64,000 nt of DNA from DAOMFB01 sp963721385 (GTDB lineage Bacteria; Acidobacteriota; Thermoanaerobaculia; UBA5066). The stretch is taken from assembly GCA_963721385.1 (NCBI GenBank), contig CAVRJB010000013.1:620001-684000 (forward strand), in the 5' to 3' direction. Below the pieces are notes generated by a model. It had not been told where the DNA came from and did no database searches. It worked only from the letters and a program-made list of their open reading frames with translations. The translations under genes were made by a program, and so were the position numbers. Below are positions 53,595 to 62,164 of the stretch, in pieces; position 1 is the first letter of the stretch, and the number at the start of each line of letters is the position of its first letter.

Positions 53595-55114
53595 ACGCAC
53601 CCGCGCTCCGGTCCCTCTCCGTTCTCTTCGCGGCCCCGGCGCTCCTTCTCGCCGGCCTCGCGGCGGCCGCGCTCGCGGGCGTCGTCCTCGCGTTCGCCGC
53701 CCGGCGCGCCACGCGCGTCCGAGAGTCCCTCGTCTCGCCGGCTCTCGCCGCGAGGACGTCGCCCCGCCGGAGGAACCTACGGGACGGCGTCGCCGCGGCC
53801 TTCGTCGTCCTGACGGCGCTCGGACTCTTCGCGGCGCTCGCGCGACCGCGCTGGGGCGGGACGAAGGAGAAGGCCGAGCGGCGCGGCGCGGACGTCGTCC
53901 TCGTCCTCGACACCTCGGCGTCGATGCGGGCCTCGGACGTCACCCCGTCCCGATTCGTCCTCGCGCGGCAGGCCGCCGCCTCCCTCGTGGGCGAGCTTCC
54001 AGGCGACCGCGTGGCGCTCGTGGCGTGCGAGGGAGAGGCTCAGACTCTCGTCCCGCTGACGCTCGACACCGCGGCCGCGGGGATGTTCCTCGACGCTCTC
54101 GAGCCCGGCATCGGGACGAAGCCCGGCACTTCCCTCGCAGCGGGGCTGGCTGCGGCCGGCGAGCTCTTTCCCGCGGGGAGCCCGACGGGGCGGAACTGCG
54201 TCGTGATCTCCGACGGCGAGGATCTCGAGGGGGGCGTCGACAAGGCGATCGCGCGCGCGAAGGAGAACGGCATCGTCGTCCACACCGTCCTCGTCGGCGC
54301 GACGGGCGGCAAAGGGGCTCCGATCCCGGAGGTCGACGTCGCGGGGCGCCCCGTCGGATACAAGACCGACGCGTCCGGCGCGCCCGTCCTTTCGCGGCCG
54401 GACCCGGACCTGCTCCGGAAGCTCGCCGCGGAGACCGGCGGGACCTTTTCCGTCGTCTCTCCCGGCCGGACCGATCTCTCCGCCGTGGCCCGCCGGATCG
54501 ACCTGACCGCGCGGCGGCCGCTCTCGGAGGTCCTCGTCACGAGTCTCGAGGAGCGCTTCCAGATCCCGCTCGGTGTCGCCGTCGGCGCCCTCGGTCTCCT
54601 CCTCCTTGGCGCCGCGAACGCCCGCCTTCCCCGACGGGCACGCGGAGCCGCTTCGTCGTTCCTCCTGGCCGCAGCCCTGTCTGCCCCGCTGCACGCCCAG
54701 CAGCCGCGCGCCTCCGGCGACGGCGGCCGAGGCGCCGGCCCCGGCTGCAGCGCCGGATCTTCAGCCCACGCCCCTCCCCGTGCTCGAACGGCTCCTCGGC
54801 TCTGCCCGCGCCGAAGCGAAGCTCGGAAAGAAGGCGATGGACGAGAAGCGGTACGACGACGCGGCAACGCACTTCCGGAGGGAGTCCCAGATCAAGCCCT
54901 CGGACCCGATCGGCCCGTACAACCTCGGTTCCGCGCTCGGCATGGCCGGGAAGACCCAAGAGGCCGTCGCGTCGCTCGACGCCGCGCGCCGGAAGGGAAC
55001 GGGCGCCGTCGCCGCCGACGCGGCGTTCAACACAGGGACGACGCTCCTCCGCGGCGGCGACTACGAACGCGCCGCCTCGGCTTTCCGCGACGCGCTGCGC
55101 CTCCGCCCCGGTGA
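53591..55114 (+). CDS. batB: VWA-domain membrane protein BatB-like; open frame runs on into batC region
   Basis: The recognisable BatB part is residues 1-350: N-terminal membrane helices (LLLAGLAAAALAGVVLAFAA, GVAAAFVVLTALGLFAAL), VWA domain with MIDAS VVLVLDTSASMRASD and ISDGEDLEGG, and a C-terminal helix (PLGVAVGALGLLLLGAANA). After about 54640 the same frame spells a signal-peptide-like segment (SSFLLAAALSAPLHAQQ) and then Arg/Gly-rich noise to 55114. That signal segment ought to belong to the next gene, so either BatB and BatC are fused with a one-base shift near 54715, or an indel removed the BatB stop and BatC start. Confidence 0.85.
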   Translation: MNAPALRSLSVLFAAPALLLAGLAAAALAGVVLAFAARRATRVRESLVSPALAARTSPRRRNLRDGVAAAFVVLTALGLFAALARPRWGGTKEKAERRGADVVLVLDTSASMRASDVTPSRFVLARQAAASLVGELPGDRVALVACEGEAQTLVPLTLDTAAAGMFLDALEPGIGTKPGTSLAAGLAAAGELFPAGSPTGRNCVVISDGEDLEGGVDKAIARAKENGIVVHTVLVGATGGKGAPIPEVDVAGRPVGYKTDASGAPVLSRPDPDLLRKLAAETGGTFSVVSPGRTDLSAVARRIDLTARRPLSEVLVTSLEERFQIPLGVAVGALGLLLLGAANARLPRRARGAASSFLLAAALSAPLHAQQPRASGDGGRGAGPGCSAGSSAHAPPRARTAPRLCPRRSEARKEGDGREAVRRRGNALPEGVPDQALGPDRPVQPRFRARHGREDPRGRRVARRRAPEGNGRRRRRRGVQHRDDAPPRRRLRTRRLGFPRRAAPPPR

Positions 55115-55454
55115 CGCGGATGCGTCGTACAACTACGAGCTTTGTGCGCGGAAGGCCGAGGAGCAGAAACAGCAGCAAAAGCAACAACAACAGAACAAGA
55201 ACGACGACAAAGGCGACGAGAAGAAAAAGCCGCAGGGGGGGGCCCCGACACCGACGCCGTCGCCGCAGGGGGGCGGAGGCGAGGACGAGAAGAAGAGACA
55301 GCAGCAGCAGGACCGGGAGTTCGAATCGAAGGCGAAGATGAGCCGCGAGAAGGCCGAGCAGCTGCTCGCCGCGATCGAGCGCTCCGACCTCGACGAGCAG
55401 CGGAAGAAGATCGCCGAGCGGAAGGCGAAGCGGAAGACGGGGAAGGACTGGTGA
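54573..55454 (+). CDS. batC: TPR protein BatC-like
   Basis: The frame from 54573 has an unlikely first 45 residues; the real protein begins near 54720 with APDLQPTPLPVLERLL. TPR-like helices follow (KKAMDEKRYDDAATHFRRE, PYNLGSALGMAGKTQEAV, AFNTGTTLLRGGDYERAASAFRDALRLRPGDADASYNYELC), then a Gln/Lys-rich low-complexity tract (about residues 195-245) and a coiled C-terminus. The missing signal peptide is present in the overlapping frame just upstream (see batB). BatC partners BatB in the periplasm. Confidence 0.75.
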   Translation: MSPSAPSVSSSLAPRTPAFPDGHAEPLRRSSWPQPCLPRCTPSSRAPPATAAEAPAPAAAPDLQPTPLPVLERLLGSARAEAKLGKKAMDEKRYDDAATHFRRESQIKPSDPIGPYNLGSALGMAGKTQEAVASLDAARRKGTGAVAADAAFNTGTTLLRGGDYERAASAFRDALRLRPGDADASYNYELCARKAEEQKQQQKQQQQNKNDDKGDEKKKPQGGAPTPTPSPQGGGGEDEKKRQQQQDREFESKAKMSREKAEQLLAAIERSDLDEQRKKIAERKAKRKTGKDW

Positions 55455-57322
55455 AGCGACGCTGCCGCCTCCGGCTCGCGCTTCTCCCCGTCGTGGCCGC
55501 CGTTGCGGCGATGGCGGGCGCCGCCCGGGCGTCTGACGACCTCGGCGTGGAGGTCCTCGTCGACCGGCCCCATCCGGCCGCCGACGACGTCGTCCGCCTC
55601 ACGTACCGCTTCTCGGGCTCGGGCCTCTCGGGGGACCTCCGCGCCCCCTCGGTCATTCCTCTCAAGAACCTCACGCTCGCCGGGGGGCCGTCGCGGTCGG
55701 ACTCCGTCTCGTTCGTCAACGGTGTCTTCAGCCGCTCCCTCAGCCTCACCTACCTTCTGCGGCCGAAGGGTCCGGGCACCGCCGAGGTGGGCGAGACGGT
55801 CTGGACGATCGGCGACCGGACGCTGAAGGCCGGGCCGTACCTCCTCGAGGTCGGGCCCGCGCACGGCCATCCCTCCGGCGCGCCCGACGAGGAGAAGGAG
55901 CCGGACCCGTTCGGCATCGTGGGGCCCGGCATCCGCTCGCGCAGCGCGTTCCCGCCGCGCGACGCCGCCTCAGGGCGGCAGGAGAAGCCGCTCGTCGAAC
56001 TCCTCGTCACCCCCGACAGGACCACCGCCTACGTCGGGGAGGAGGTGACGCTCAACGTCGAGCTCGTCGCCTCGGCCGACATCCAGGGTCTGGAATGGAT
56101 CGAGGCGCCGAAGTTCCCCGGTCTCTGGGCCGAGGACCTGGAGCGCCCGGAGCGGCCCGTCGGCCGGCGCGACACGTTCCAGGGCCGCCCCGTCGTCCGC
56201 TTCACGCTCCTCAAGAAGCTCGTCTCGGGGCTCGCGCCGGGGACCGTGACGATTCCGACCGTGAAGATCCGGACCGCGGTCCGCGTCGCCGGCGATCCTT
56301 TTGGCGACCCCTTCGGCCTCTTCTTCCGCCCGCAGAACATCGAGCTGGCGTCGAAGCCGGTCGCGCTGAAGATCCTCCCGATCCCCGGCGAGACCGCCTT
56401 CAAGGGGCCCGTCGGCCGCTTCGACCTGACGGCGCGACTCGACAAGACGTCGCTCGCCGTGGGCGACGCCGCCACCCTGAGAGTCCGCCTCTCGGGCAGC
56501 GGCAACCTCCGCACCGTCTCCGAGCCGCCGAAGGTGACCGCGGGAAACGCCCGGCTCTATCCCCCGACGACGCGCACCGAGCCCGCGAAGGGCGGCCACC
56601 CGACGGCGATCGAATGGGAGTACGTCGTGGTGCCGACGGCATCGGGCGAGGTGACGATCCCGCCCGTGTCGCTGGAGATTTTCGACCCGGCGGAAAAGCG
56701 CGTCGTCACCCGGACGACACCCCCTCTCCGCCTGGCGGCGGAAGGCGCCGGCCTTCAGGCCTCGGTTCCGGCGAGCGCCGTCGGCGTCACGCCTTCACCA
56801 GCCGCCCAGGCCGAGACGACGCTCCCCGCCGAGCCGAAGGCTGCGGGGCCCGCGGGGGCCGCTCCCGGCGCGGCCGCGGCGTCGGCGGCGAGCACCGCGG
56901 CTCTCGACCTCTCCCAGAAGACCGTCACGCTCCCGCTCTGGCTCCTCATCGCGGTCCCGGCCGCGCTCGTGGTCGGGCTCGGCGGCGCGCTCTTCGTGAG
57001 GCGCCCGGGGAGTCAGCGCGCCGACTTGAAGGCCGCGCTCTTGCCCGAGCCGGGAGAGACGAAGGAACGTGCCGCGGCGCGGCTGGACCGCGTGCTGCGC
57101 GACGGACTGGCGAGGAGGTTCGGCGTCCCGGAAGGGGCGACGGCCGCGACGATCCTCGCCACCCTCGCCGAAAAGGGTGTCGGGGAGGAGCCGCGGCGGG
57201 AAATGGAGTCGCTCCTTCTGGACCTCGATTTCCTCCGCTTCGCGCCGCAGCTCGGGGATTACGGCGAGAAGATCCGGGAGATGAGGGAGCGCGCCGGGCG
57301 GCTTCTGCCGAAGCTCCTCTGA
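55451..57322 (+). CDS. batD: BatD-like membrane protein
   Basis: 623 aa from GTG 55451 (GTGA overlap). Signal peptide (LALLPVVAAVAAMAGAARA), then tandem Ig-like beta domains typical of BatD (VEVLVDRPHPAADDVVRLTYRFSGSG; LVELLVTPDRTTAYVGEEVTLNVELVAS; FDLTARLDKTSLAVGDAATLRVRLSGSGNL), an Ala/Pro linker, one membrane helix near residue 500 (LWLLIAVPAALVVGLGGALFV) and a short helical cytoplasmic tail. Last gene of the Bat operon. Confidence 0.9.
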   Translation: MKRRCRLRLALLPVVAAVAAMAGAARASDDLGVEVLVDRPHPAADDVVRLTYRFSGSGLSGDLRAPSVIPLKNLTLAGGPSRSDSVSFVNGVFSRSLSLTYLLRPKGPGTAEVGETVWTIGDRTLKAGPYLLEVGPAHGHPSGAPDEEKEPDPFGIVGPGIRSRSAFPPRDAASGRQEKPLVELLVTPDRTTAYVGEEVTLNVELVASADIQGLEWIEAPKFPGLWAEDLERPERPVGRRDTFQGRPVVRFTLLKKLVSGLAPGTVTIPTVKIRTAVRVAGDPFGDPFGLFFRPQNIELASKPVALKILPIPGETAFKGPVGRFDLTARLDKTSLAVGDAATLRVRLSGSGNLRTVSEPPKVTAGNARLYPPTTRTEPAKGGHPTAIEWEYVVVPTASGEVTIPPVSLEIFDPAEKRVVTRTTPPLRLAAEGAGLQASVPASAVGVTPSPAAQAETTLPAEPKAAGPAGAAPGAAAASAASTAALDLSQKTVTLPLWLLIAVPAALVVGLGGALFVRRPGSQRADLKAALLPEPGETKERAAARLDRVLRDGLARRFGVPEGATAATILATLAEKGVGEEPRREMESLLLDLDFLRFAPQLGDYGEKIREMRERAGRLLPKLL

Positions 57323-57367
57323 CCGCCCGGGGAATCGTCCAGGGGCCGCGCCTTAGAATCAGACATC

Positions 57368-58522
57368 ATGAACCGCAACGCGCGGGTCATCTCCCCGAAG
57401 CTGATGACGCGATACATGGAGCGCCACCGGCTGCTCGACGAGACGAGCGGCGTTCCGCCCGACCGGTTCCTGATCACGCTCGTCAATCGCGCCCTCGAAT
57501 TCGTCCCGGCCGCCGCGAGCGCGCTCCTCCTCGACGACCCCGTCGCGAAAGAGGACGATCGCTCGCGGAACGAGCTGGCGATCATCGTGACCTCGGGCGA
57601 GCTCGCCGAATCGATCGTCGGCAAGAAGGTCCGCCCGGTGGACGGCATTGCGGGGTTCGTCTACGCGCGGGGCGAGAAGACCTGCATCAACTTCGTCGGG
57701 GGCGCCGCCGCCCTCTCACGCGACATCGACCCGCTCCTCGGCATGGAGGTCAAGAACGTCCTCGCGGTGCCGGTCGTCATCGAGAGCCACATCTGCGGCT
57801 CCCTCGTCCTCGTGAACCGCCTCGAGGAGGAGGCCTTCTCGACGAAGGACGAGCGGCTGATGGAGCTCTTCGGCGACACGCTCTCGCTCGCCCTCCAGAA
57901 CCTCCTCGACGAGCGCCGCGCCCGCGAGGTCGCGCGGCGCGACTCGCTGACGTCGCTCTACAACGACCGCTATTTCCACCGGAAGCTCCAGCGGGAAGTC
58001 GAGCGGCTCGCGGCGACGGTCGAGGGGGACCTCTCCCTCCTCTTCCTCGACTGCGATCATCTGAAGAAGGTGAACGACATCCACGGCCACCTCGCGGGAA
58101 GTCAGGTCCTGCGCGAGGTCTCCTTCATCATGCAGCGGGTTCTCGCCGACACCGTGTCCCTCGCGTGCCGTTACGGCGGCGACGAGTTCACCGTCATCCT
58201 CCTCGACCAGAACCTCGATCAGGCGACGCAGGTCGCCGAGGCCCTCCGGAAGGCCGTCGCCGAGTGGACCTTCCTGCCGATGGCGATCGGCCCCGGGGAG
58301 CCGGCGCTCAACCTGAAGAACATCATCACGATGTCGGGCGGCATCGCGTCGTACCGCGCGCACTGCCCGCCGTTCCTGCCGCCGGGCGAGCAGAAGAACC
58401 AGCTCCTCAAGCGCGCCGACGCGGCCCTCTACATCGCCAAGACGAAGGGAAAGAACTGCGTCGTCCCGGCCGCTCCCGGATGGGAGTCCGAGGGCACGGG
58501 CGGCGTCATCCTGAAGACCTGA
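57368..58522 (+). CDS. GAF-GGDEF protein, diguanylate cyclase
   Basis: 384 aa. GAF-like sensor at about 30-175 (GIAGFVYARGEKTCINF, VLAVPVVIESHICGSLVLVNR), GGDEF domain at about 195-370 with an intact active site CRYGGDEFTVIL and DSLTSLYNDRYF. I see no RxxD inhibitory site five residues before the motif. Expected to make cyclic di-GMP in response to a bound ligand. 45 bp after batD. Confidence 0.93.
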   Translation: MNRNARVISPKLMTRYMERHRLLDETSGVPPDRFLITLVNRALEFVPAAASALLLDDPVAKEDDRSRNELAIIVTSGELAESIVGKKVRPVDGIAGFVYARGEKTCINFVGGAAALSRDIDPLLGMEVKNVLAVPVVIESHICGSLVLVNRLEEEAFSTKDERLMELFGDTLSLALQNLLDERRAREVARRDSLTSLYNDRYFHRKLQREVERLAATVEGDLSLLFLDCDHLKKVNDIHGHLAGSQVLREVSFIMQRVLADTVSLACRYGGDEFTVILLDQNLDQATQVAEALRKAVAEWTFLPMAIGPGEPALNLKNIITMSGGIASYRAHCPPFLPPGEQKNQLLKRADAALYIAKTKGKNCVVPAAPGWESEGTGGVILKT

Positions 58523-59787
58523 CCGGACGGGGGCAGAATTCCGCGCGTCCCAAGCGCACACCGCGATGCGGCGGAAGAGCGAAGGCGAAACGCTGGTCGT
58601 CCGAGCGCTAGGACGGTCAGCCGCAGTTTCCACAGCAGCTTCCCTGACGCCTCGCTGAACATATAATGTGACCTGGTGACTCGATCGGCACGGCCTCGCG
58701 GCGAACCGACTTGTGGATGGTACCCGGATTGTTGCGCGGCCTCCTCGAGCTTCCGCGTCGCGGTCCTTGCACTCTCGGCCTGAGCGCGGCCTGGGAGTTT
58801 ATTCAGTCGCCGCTCTGATGCTGCGATCAGGCGGTCGGGATCGTCGGCTACTTCCTCCGCACTGCGCTGCATTGTGCTCGGAGGGCGACGCGCTGATCCT
58901 TCTCGTCGCATTCCGGGGTCACGTCGCCTCATCTTCCGGATCGAGGGCAATGGCTCCGCGACGGCCGTCACGGGCCCGACCCTCACTCTTCGTCTCCATC
59001 GAGCTTCGCGGCTACACGGTCTGGAGTGAGTGGCTCAACACGCAGGTGACACTCTCGTGGCAGTACGCCGAGTCCATGCCCACGCGTCTTCGGAACGTGG
59101 GTGCTGGCTCCATGCTCGTCGCAATGGCGTCGCGAGTCCCGGTTCTGCTCGCTTGCGATCCTCCGAAAGAGCCGCGTCCTTGACCCGTCTCGGGTGGCCA
59201 TCAGGCTTGGCCGACGATGCCCTGATTCGCTCTCTTCAGCGAGCTTCAGCAGTCGCCTCTTTCAAGCGTTCGTGACGGACGAGAGTTTCCACGTGCCGCG
59301 GGTGCGGGGGTTCACCGCCGACGCAGGACCAAACGGGCGCAGAAAAGGTTTGCCACCGGTCCTGGCTCTGGAATTGCTTGTAGTGGCCAGGCATGGGTGC
59401 TGCCTGCGGGCTACGCCGCAGAGCAGAAGCAAGCCCTAGGCGGAAAGGCGGCCCGCTGATCCGGACAGACGTCCAGCGAGAAAGGCGGACCTGATGCAAC
59501 CGACGGAGGATGGTTTGGAACTGCGGCGGGATGGGGGGCTACTGGCTGGTTCCGATCGCTGACATCGTAGCTCGTCGTGGTCTCGGCCAGATCTGGCTAT
59601 GTTGCCAGAGGACGATCGCGGGACGGCCGCTAGCAGGCTGCCGGGCGATTCTCGACGAGCGCCCCCGACTCCGCTGTCACGTCGTGCCGAGGGGTCATGC
59701 TGACGGTCTGCGCGGCCTCCGAAGGTTGATGTGTAGAATCATTGTCGCTGTGAACGATTAGCTTATGGAGTTATAGAAGGAGCCCGC
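58523..59787. other. 1.27-kb stretch without a supportable gene
   Basis: No frame of family-like quality on either strand. A minus-strand segment at about 58600-58890 (RLIAASERRLNKLPGRAQAESARTATRKLEEAAQQSGYH) has protein-like composition but no recognisable ends. TATAAT at 58663 has no convincing -35 partner. Base composition is somewhat lower in GC than the neighbours. Because the adjacent gene at 59788 is full of single-base indels, this stretch may hold coding sequence broken in the same way. Confidence 0.5.
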
Positions 59788-60650
59788 ATGAAACACCCGC
59801 TGCGCACCGCCGCGCGTCCTCCTCGCCCTCGTCGTCCTTCTCGCGGTCCTTCCGGCAGCCGCCGCAGCATGGGGGGCGGCGGGATGGGAAGCGGAGTCAC
59901 GGGCCCGCTCGACATGATGTCGGGCGACATCGTCATTCCGACAGGTGTGCCGCGCCGACGGTCAGGGCGAGCGCCTAATCCTCTTCCAGACGGATCTCTG
60001 GCTCCGCTGCCAAACCGTTCGCGACGTCGGCGACGCTCGTACTTTCTATCCGGCTGATGCCTCCTCGGCCGCTGCCGCCGCGACCGCCACCGTCAACCTG
60101 ACACAGCCCGTGACGTACCTGCCGCGACGTCGGTCTCGGCGCTCGTTCGGGATGGGGAAGGCGGCCGGCGAACATCCGCGATCGTCTCGACGAACCCGGT
60201 TTCGGCCACGGCGCGTCGTCTACAACAACGGAGGCGGCGGCGCCTTCGGCCTCGCGCTCATGGGGATGCCGTCGAACATGTCGCTCCGGCCGATGCCGAT
60301 GATGGGTGGTTCATTCGGGATGGACAGACTTCGCCATGTACCACTGGTCGGCCTCCTGCCGCAGCCCGGCAACCGCGTGAACGTCGCGGTCGTGAACACC
60401 AACTCCACCGCCGTTACGCGGCGTCGTCGAGATCCTCGACTGGCGACGGCTCGACTCCCACGGGCGAGCGGCGCGACCTCGCTTTCCTTCACCATCCAGG
60501 GCTACTTCGCTCGCACCAGGTTCAACAACGTCCTGCTTCGAACGTCCAACTCGAAAGCAGCTCAGCGGGAACGACGCGACGCTGCAGGTTCGGAGTCCAG
60601 ACTGACGCAGCGGGGTCGACCCGGGATGGTGATGGCCTGACGCCGTCGTG
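59788..60650 (+). pseudogene. Secreted protein broken by many single-base indels
   Basis: ATG 59788 is preceded by a good AAGGAG. The first codons (KHPLRTAAR) join, after a one-base shift, to a perfect signal peptide (VLLALVVLLAVLPAAAAA). Further frame changes, about every 20-80 bp, connect SGDIVIPTGVP, GQGERLILFQTDLWL, FYPADAS, ATVNLTQPVTYLP, VYNNGGGGAFGLALMGMPSNM, VGLLPQPGNRVNVAVVNTNS and TIQGYFA. The pieces read as one secreted beta-rich protein of unknown function, of a type I associate with Thermoanaerobaculia. Codons between the breaks are intact. The natural end cannot be fixed. Confidence 0.75.
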
Positions 60651-60798
60651 AACGAGCAACGCGACCGGCGATGGCTATATCGTCACATGGACGAACTCAC
60701 ATGATGGAACGGCGCTGAGCGCGGCATCGCGGAAACCGGAGGACCTGAGACGTTTGCACCAGATGCCGGAAAAGGGCCGAATATTGCCCATTTTCTGC

Positions 60799-60804
60799 TA
60801 AAAT
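60799..60804 (+). promoter_or_regulatory. -10 box very close to the lysine aminotransferase start
   Basis: TAAAAT at 60799-60804, in an AT-rich patch, ends only 10 bases before ATG 60815. No Shine-Dalgarno is visible, so the mRNA may be leaderless or nearly so. No good -35 is seen. Confidence 0.4.
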
Positions 60805-60814
60805 CTCATCCGTC

Positions 60815-62164
60815 ATGGCTCCCCTCACTTCCCCCCGCGTCGAGTCGAAGTCTGTCCTCGAGTCGCTTTCCCGCCACATCCTCGTGGACGGGTATCACGT
60901 CGTCATGGACCTCGCCCGGTCGCACGGGAACGTGGTCTACGACGCCCTGCACGACGCCGAGGTCCTCGACTTCTTCTCGCAGTTCGCGACGTGCCCCATC
61001 GGGTACAACCACCCGAAGATGACGACCCCCGAGTTCCTCGGGGAGCTCGGGCGGGTCGCCGTCATGAAGCCCGCGAACAGCGACATCTACACGCGCGAGC
61101 TGGCCGAATTCGTCGAGGCGTTCGCGCGGGTCGCCGTCCCGCCGACGCACGGGAAGCACATGTTCTTCGTCGAGGGAGGGGCCCTCGCCAACGAAAACCA
61201 GATGAAGGCCGCCTTCGACTGGAAGGTCAGGAAGAACTTCCGGAAGGGGTACCGCCGCGAGGTCGGAAAGCAGATCCTCCACTTCGATCAGGCCTTCCAC
61301 GGCCGGAGCGGCTACACGCTCTCGCTGACGAACACCGCGGACCCGCGGAAGACGATGTACTTCCCGAAGTTCGACTGGCCGCGCGTCGTGAACCCGAAGC
61401 TCACGTTCCCGCTCACGCCCGAGAGCCTCGAGAAGACCGTGGCGCTCGAGGCGCTCGCCGTCGCCCAGATCCGACAGGCGCTCGCCGACCACAAGGACGA
61501 CGTCGCCGCCCTCATCATCGAGCCGATCCAGGGGGAGGGAGGCGACAACCACTTCCGGGCCGAGTTCCTTCGCGAGCTCCGGACCCTCTGCGACGAGAAC
61601 GACATGCTCTTCCTCGTCGACGAGGTCCAGACCGGCATGGGGATCACCGGAGCGATGTGGGGGTTCGAGGCGCTCGGCGTCGTCCCCGACATGTTCTCGT
61701 TCGGGAAGAAGACGCAGGTCTGCGGCTTCGCCTCGAACGACCGGATCCTCGAGGAGCCCGAGAACGTCTTCGCCGTCTCGTCGCGGATCAACTCCACGTG
61801 GGGCGGCAACCTCGTCGACATGGTCCGGTGCCGCAAGTACCTCGAGATCATGGCCGAGGAGCATCTCGTCGAGAACGCCCGCGTCGTCGGCGAGTTCCTG
61901 AAGGCCAAGCTGGAGGAGCTGTCCCGCGAGTTCCCCGGCAAGATGACGAACGTCCGTGGCCGCGGCCTCTTCATCGCGTTCGACCTGCCCGACGGAAAGA
62001 CCCGGGGCTCCGTGCTCGCGACGTGGCTGCAGAAGCATCACGTCATGGCGCTCGCCTCGGGCGAGCGGGCGATCCGGCTCCGGCCGCCCCTGACGCTGAC
62101 GAAGGACGAGGCTCTCCTCGGCGTCCAGCGGCTCCGGGCGGCGCTGGCCGAAGTCCTAGGCTGA
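60815..62164 (+). CDS. lat: L-lysine 6-transaminase
   Basis: 449 aa. Class-III PLP aminotransferase with the LAT-specific pattern FFSQFATCPIGYNHPKM, NSDIYTRELAEFVEAF, FFVEGGALANENQMKAAFDWK, DQAFHGRSGYTLSLTNT, PIQGEGGDNHF, LFLVDEVQTGMGITG and PLP Lys in MFSFGKKTQVCGF. Transfers the epsilon-amino group of lysine to 2-oxoglutarate, giving 2-aminoadipate semialdehyde. Next gene starts on its stop codon. A saccharopine-dehydrogenase-like gene at 20632 may act in related lysine metabolism. Confidence 0.93.
   Translation: MAPLTSPRVESKSVLESLSRHILVDGYHVVMDLARSHGNVVYDALHDAEVLDFFSQFATCPIGYNHPKMTTPEFLGELGRVAVMKPANSDIYTRELAEFVEAFARVAVPPTHGKHMFFVEGGALANENQMKAAFDWKVRKNFRKGYRREVGKQILHFDQAFHGRSGYTLSLTNTADPRKTMYFPKFDWPRVVNPKLTFPLTPESLEKTVALEALAVAQIRQALADHKDDVAALIIEPIQGEGGDNHFRAEFLRELRTLCDENDMLFLVDEVQTGMGITGAMWGFEALGVVPDMFSFGKKTQVCGFASNDRILEEPENVFAVSSRINSTWGGNLVDMVRCRKYLEIMAEEHLVENARVVGEFLKAKLEELSREFPGKMTNVRGRGLFIAFDLPDGKTRGSVLATWLQKHHVMALASGERAIRLRPPLTLTKDEALLGVQRLRAALAEVLG

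Noticed and set aside
54573..54715. N-terminal 45 residues of the batC frame
   Set aside because: Ser/Pro/Arg-rich with no signal peptide, while the overlapping frame encodes a clear signal-like segment; not treated as real protein.
55155..55310. Repeats of CAGCAG/AAGAAG in batC as a CRISPR or microsatellite
   Set aside because: They encode the Gln/Lys low-complexity tract in frame and have no spacer structure.
55319..55330. GAGTTCGAATCG as a tRNA T-loop
   Set aside because: It lies inside batC and no acceptor, anticodon or D arms can be built around it. No tRNA was found anywhere in the window.
55142..55450. Upstream extension of the batD frame
   Set aside because: Overlaps batC entirely and is Arg/Glu-rich shadow sequence; the GTG at 55451 gives a proper signal peptide.
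58663..58668. TATAAT as a promoter in the gene-poor stretch
   Set aside because: No convincing -35 at 16-18 bp and no gene with a start downstream.
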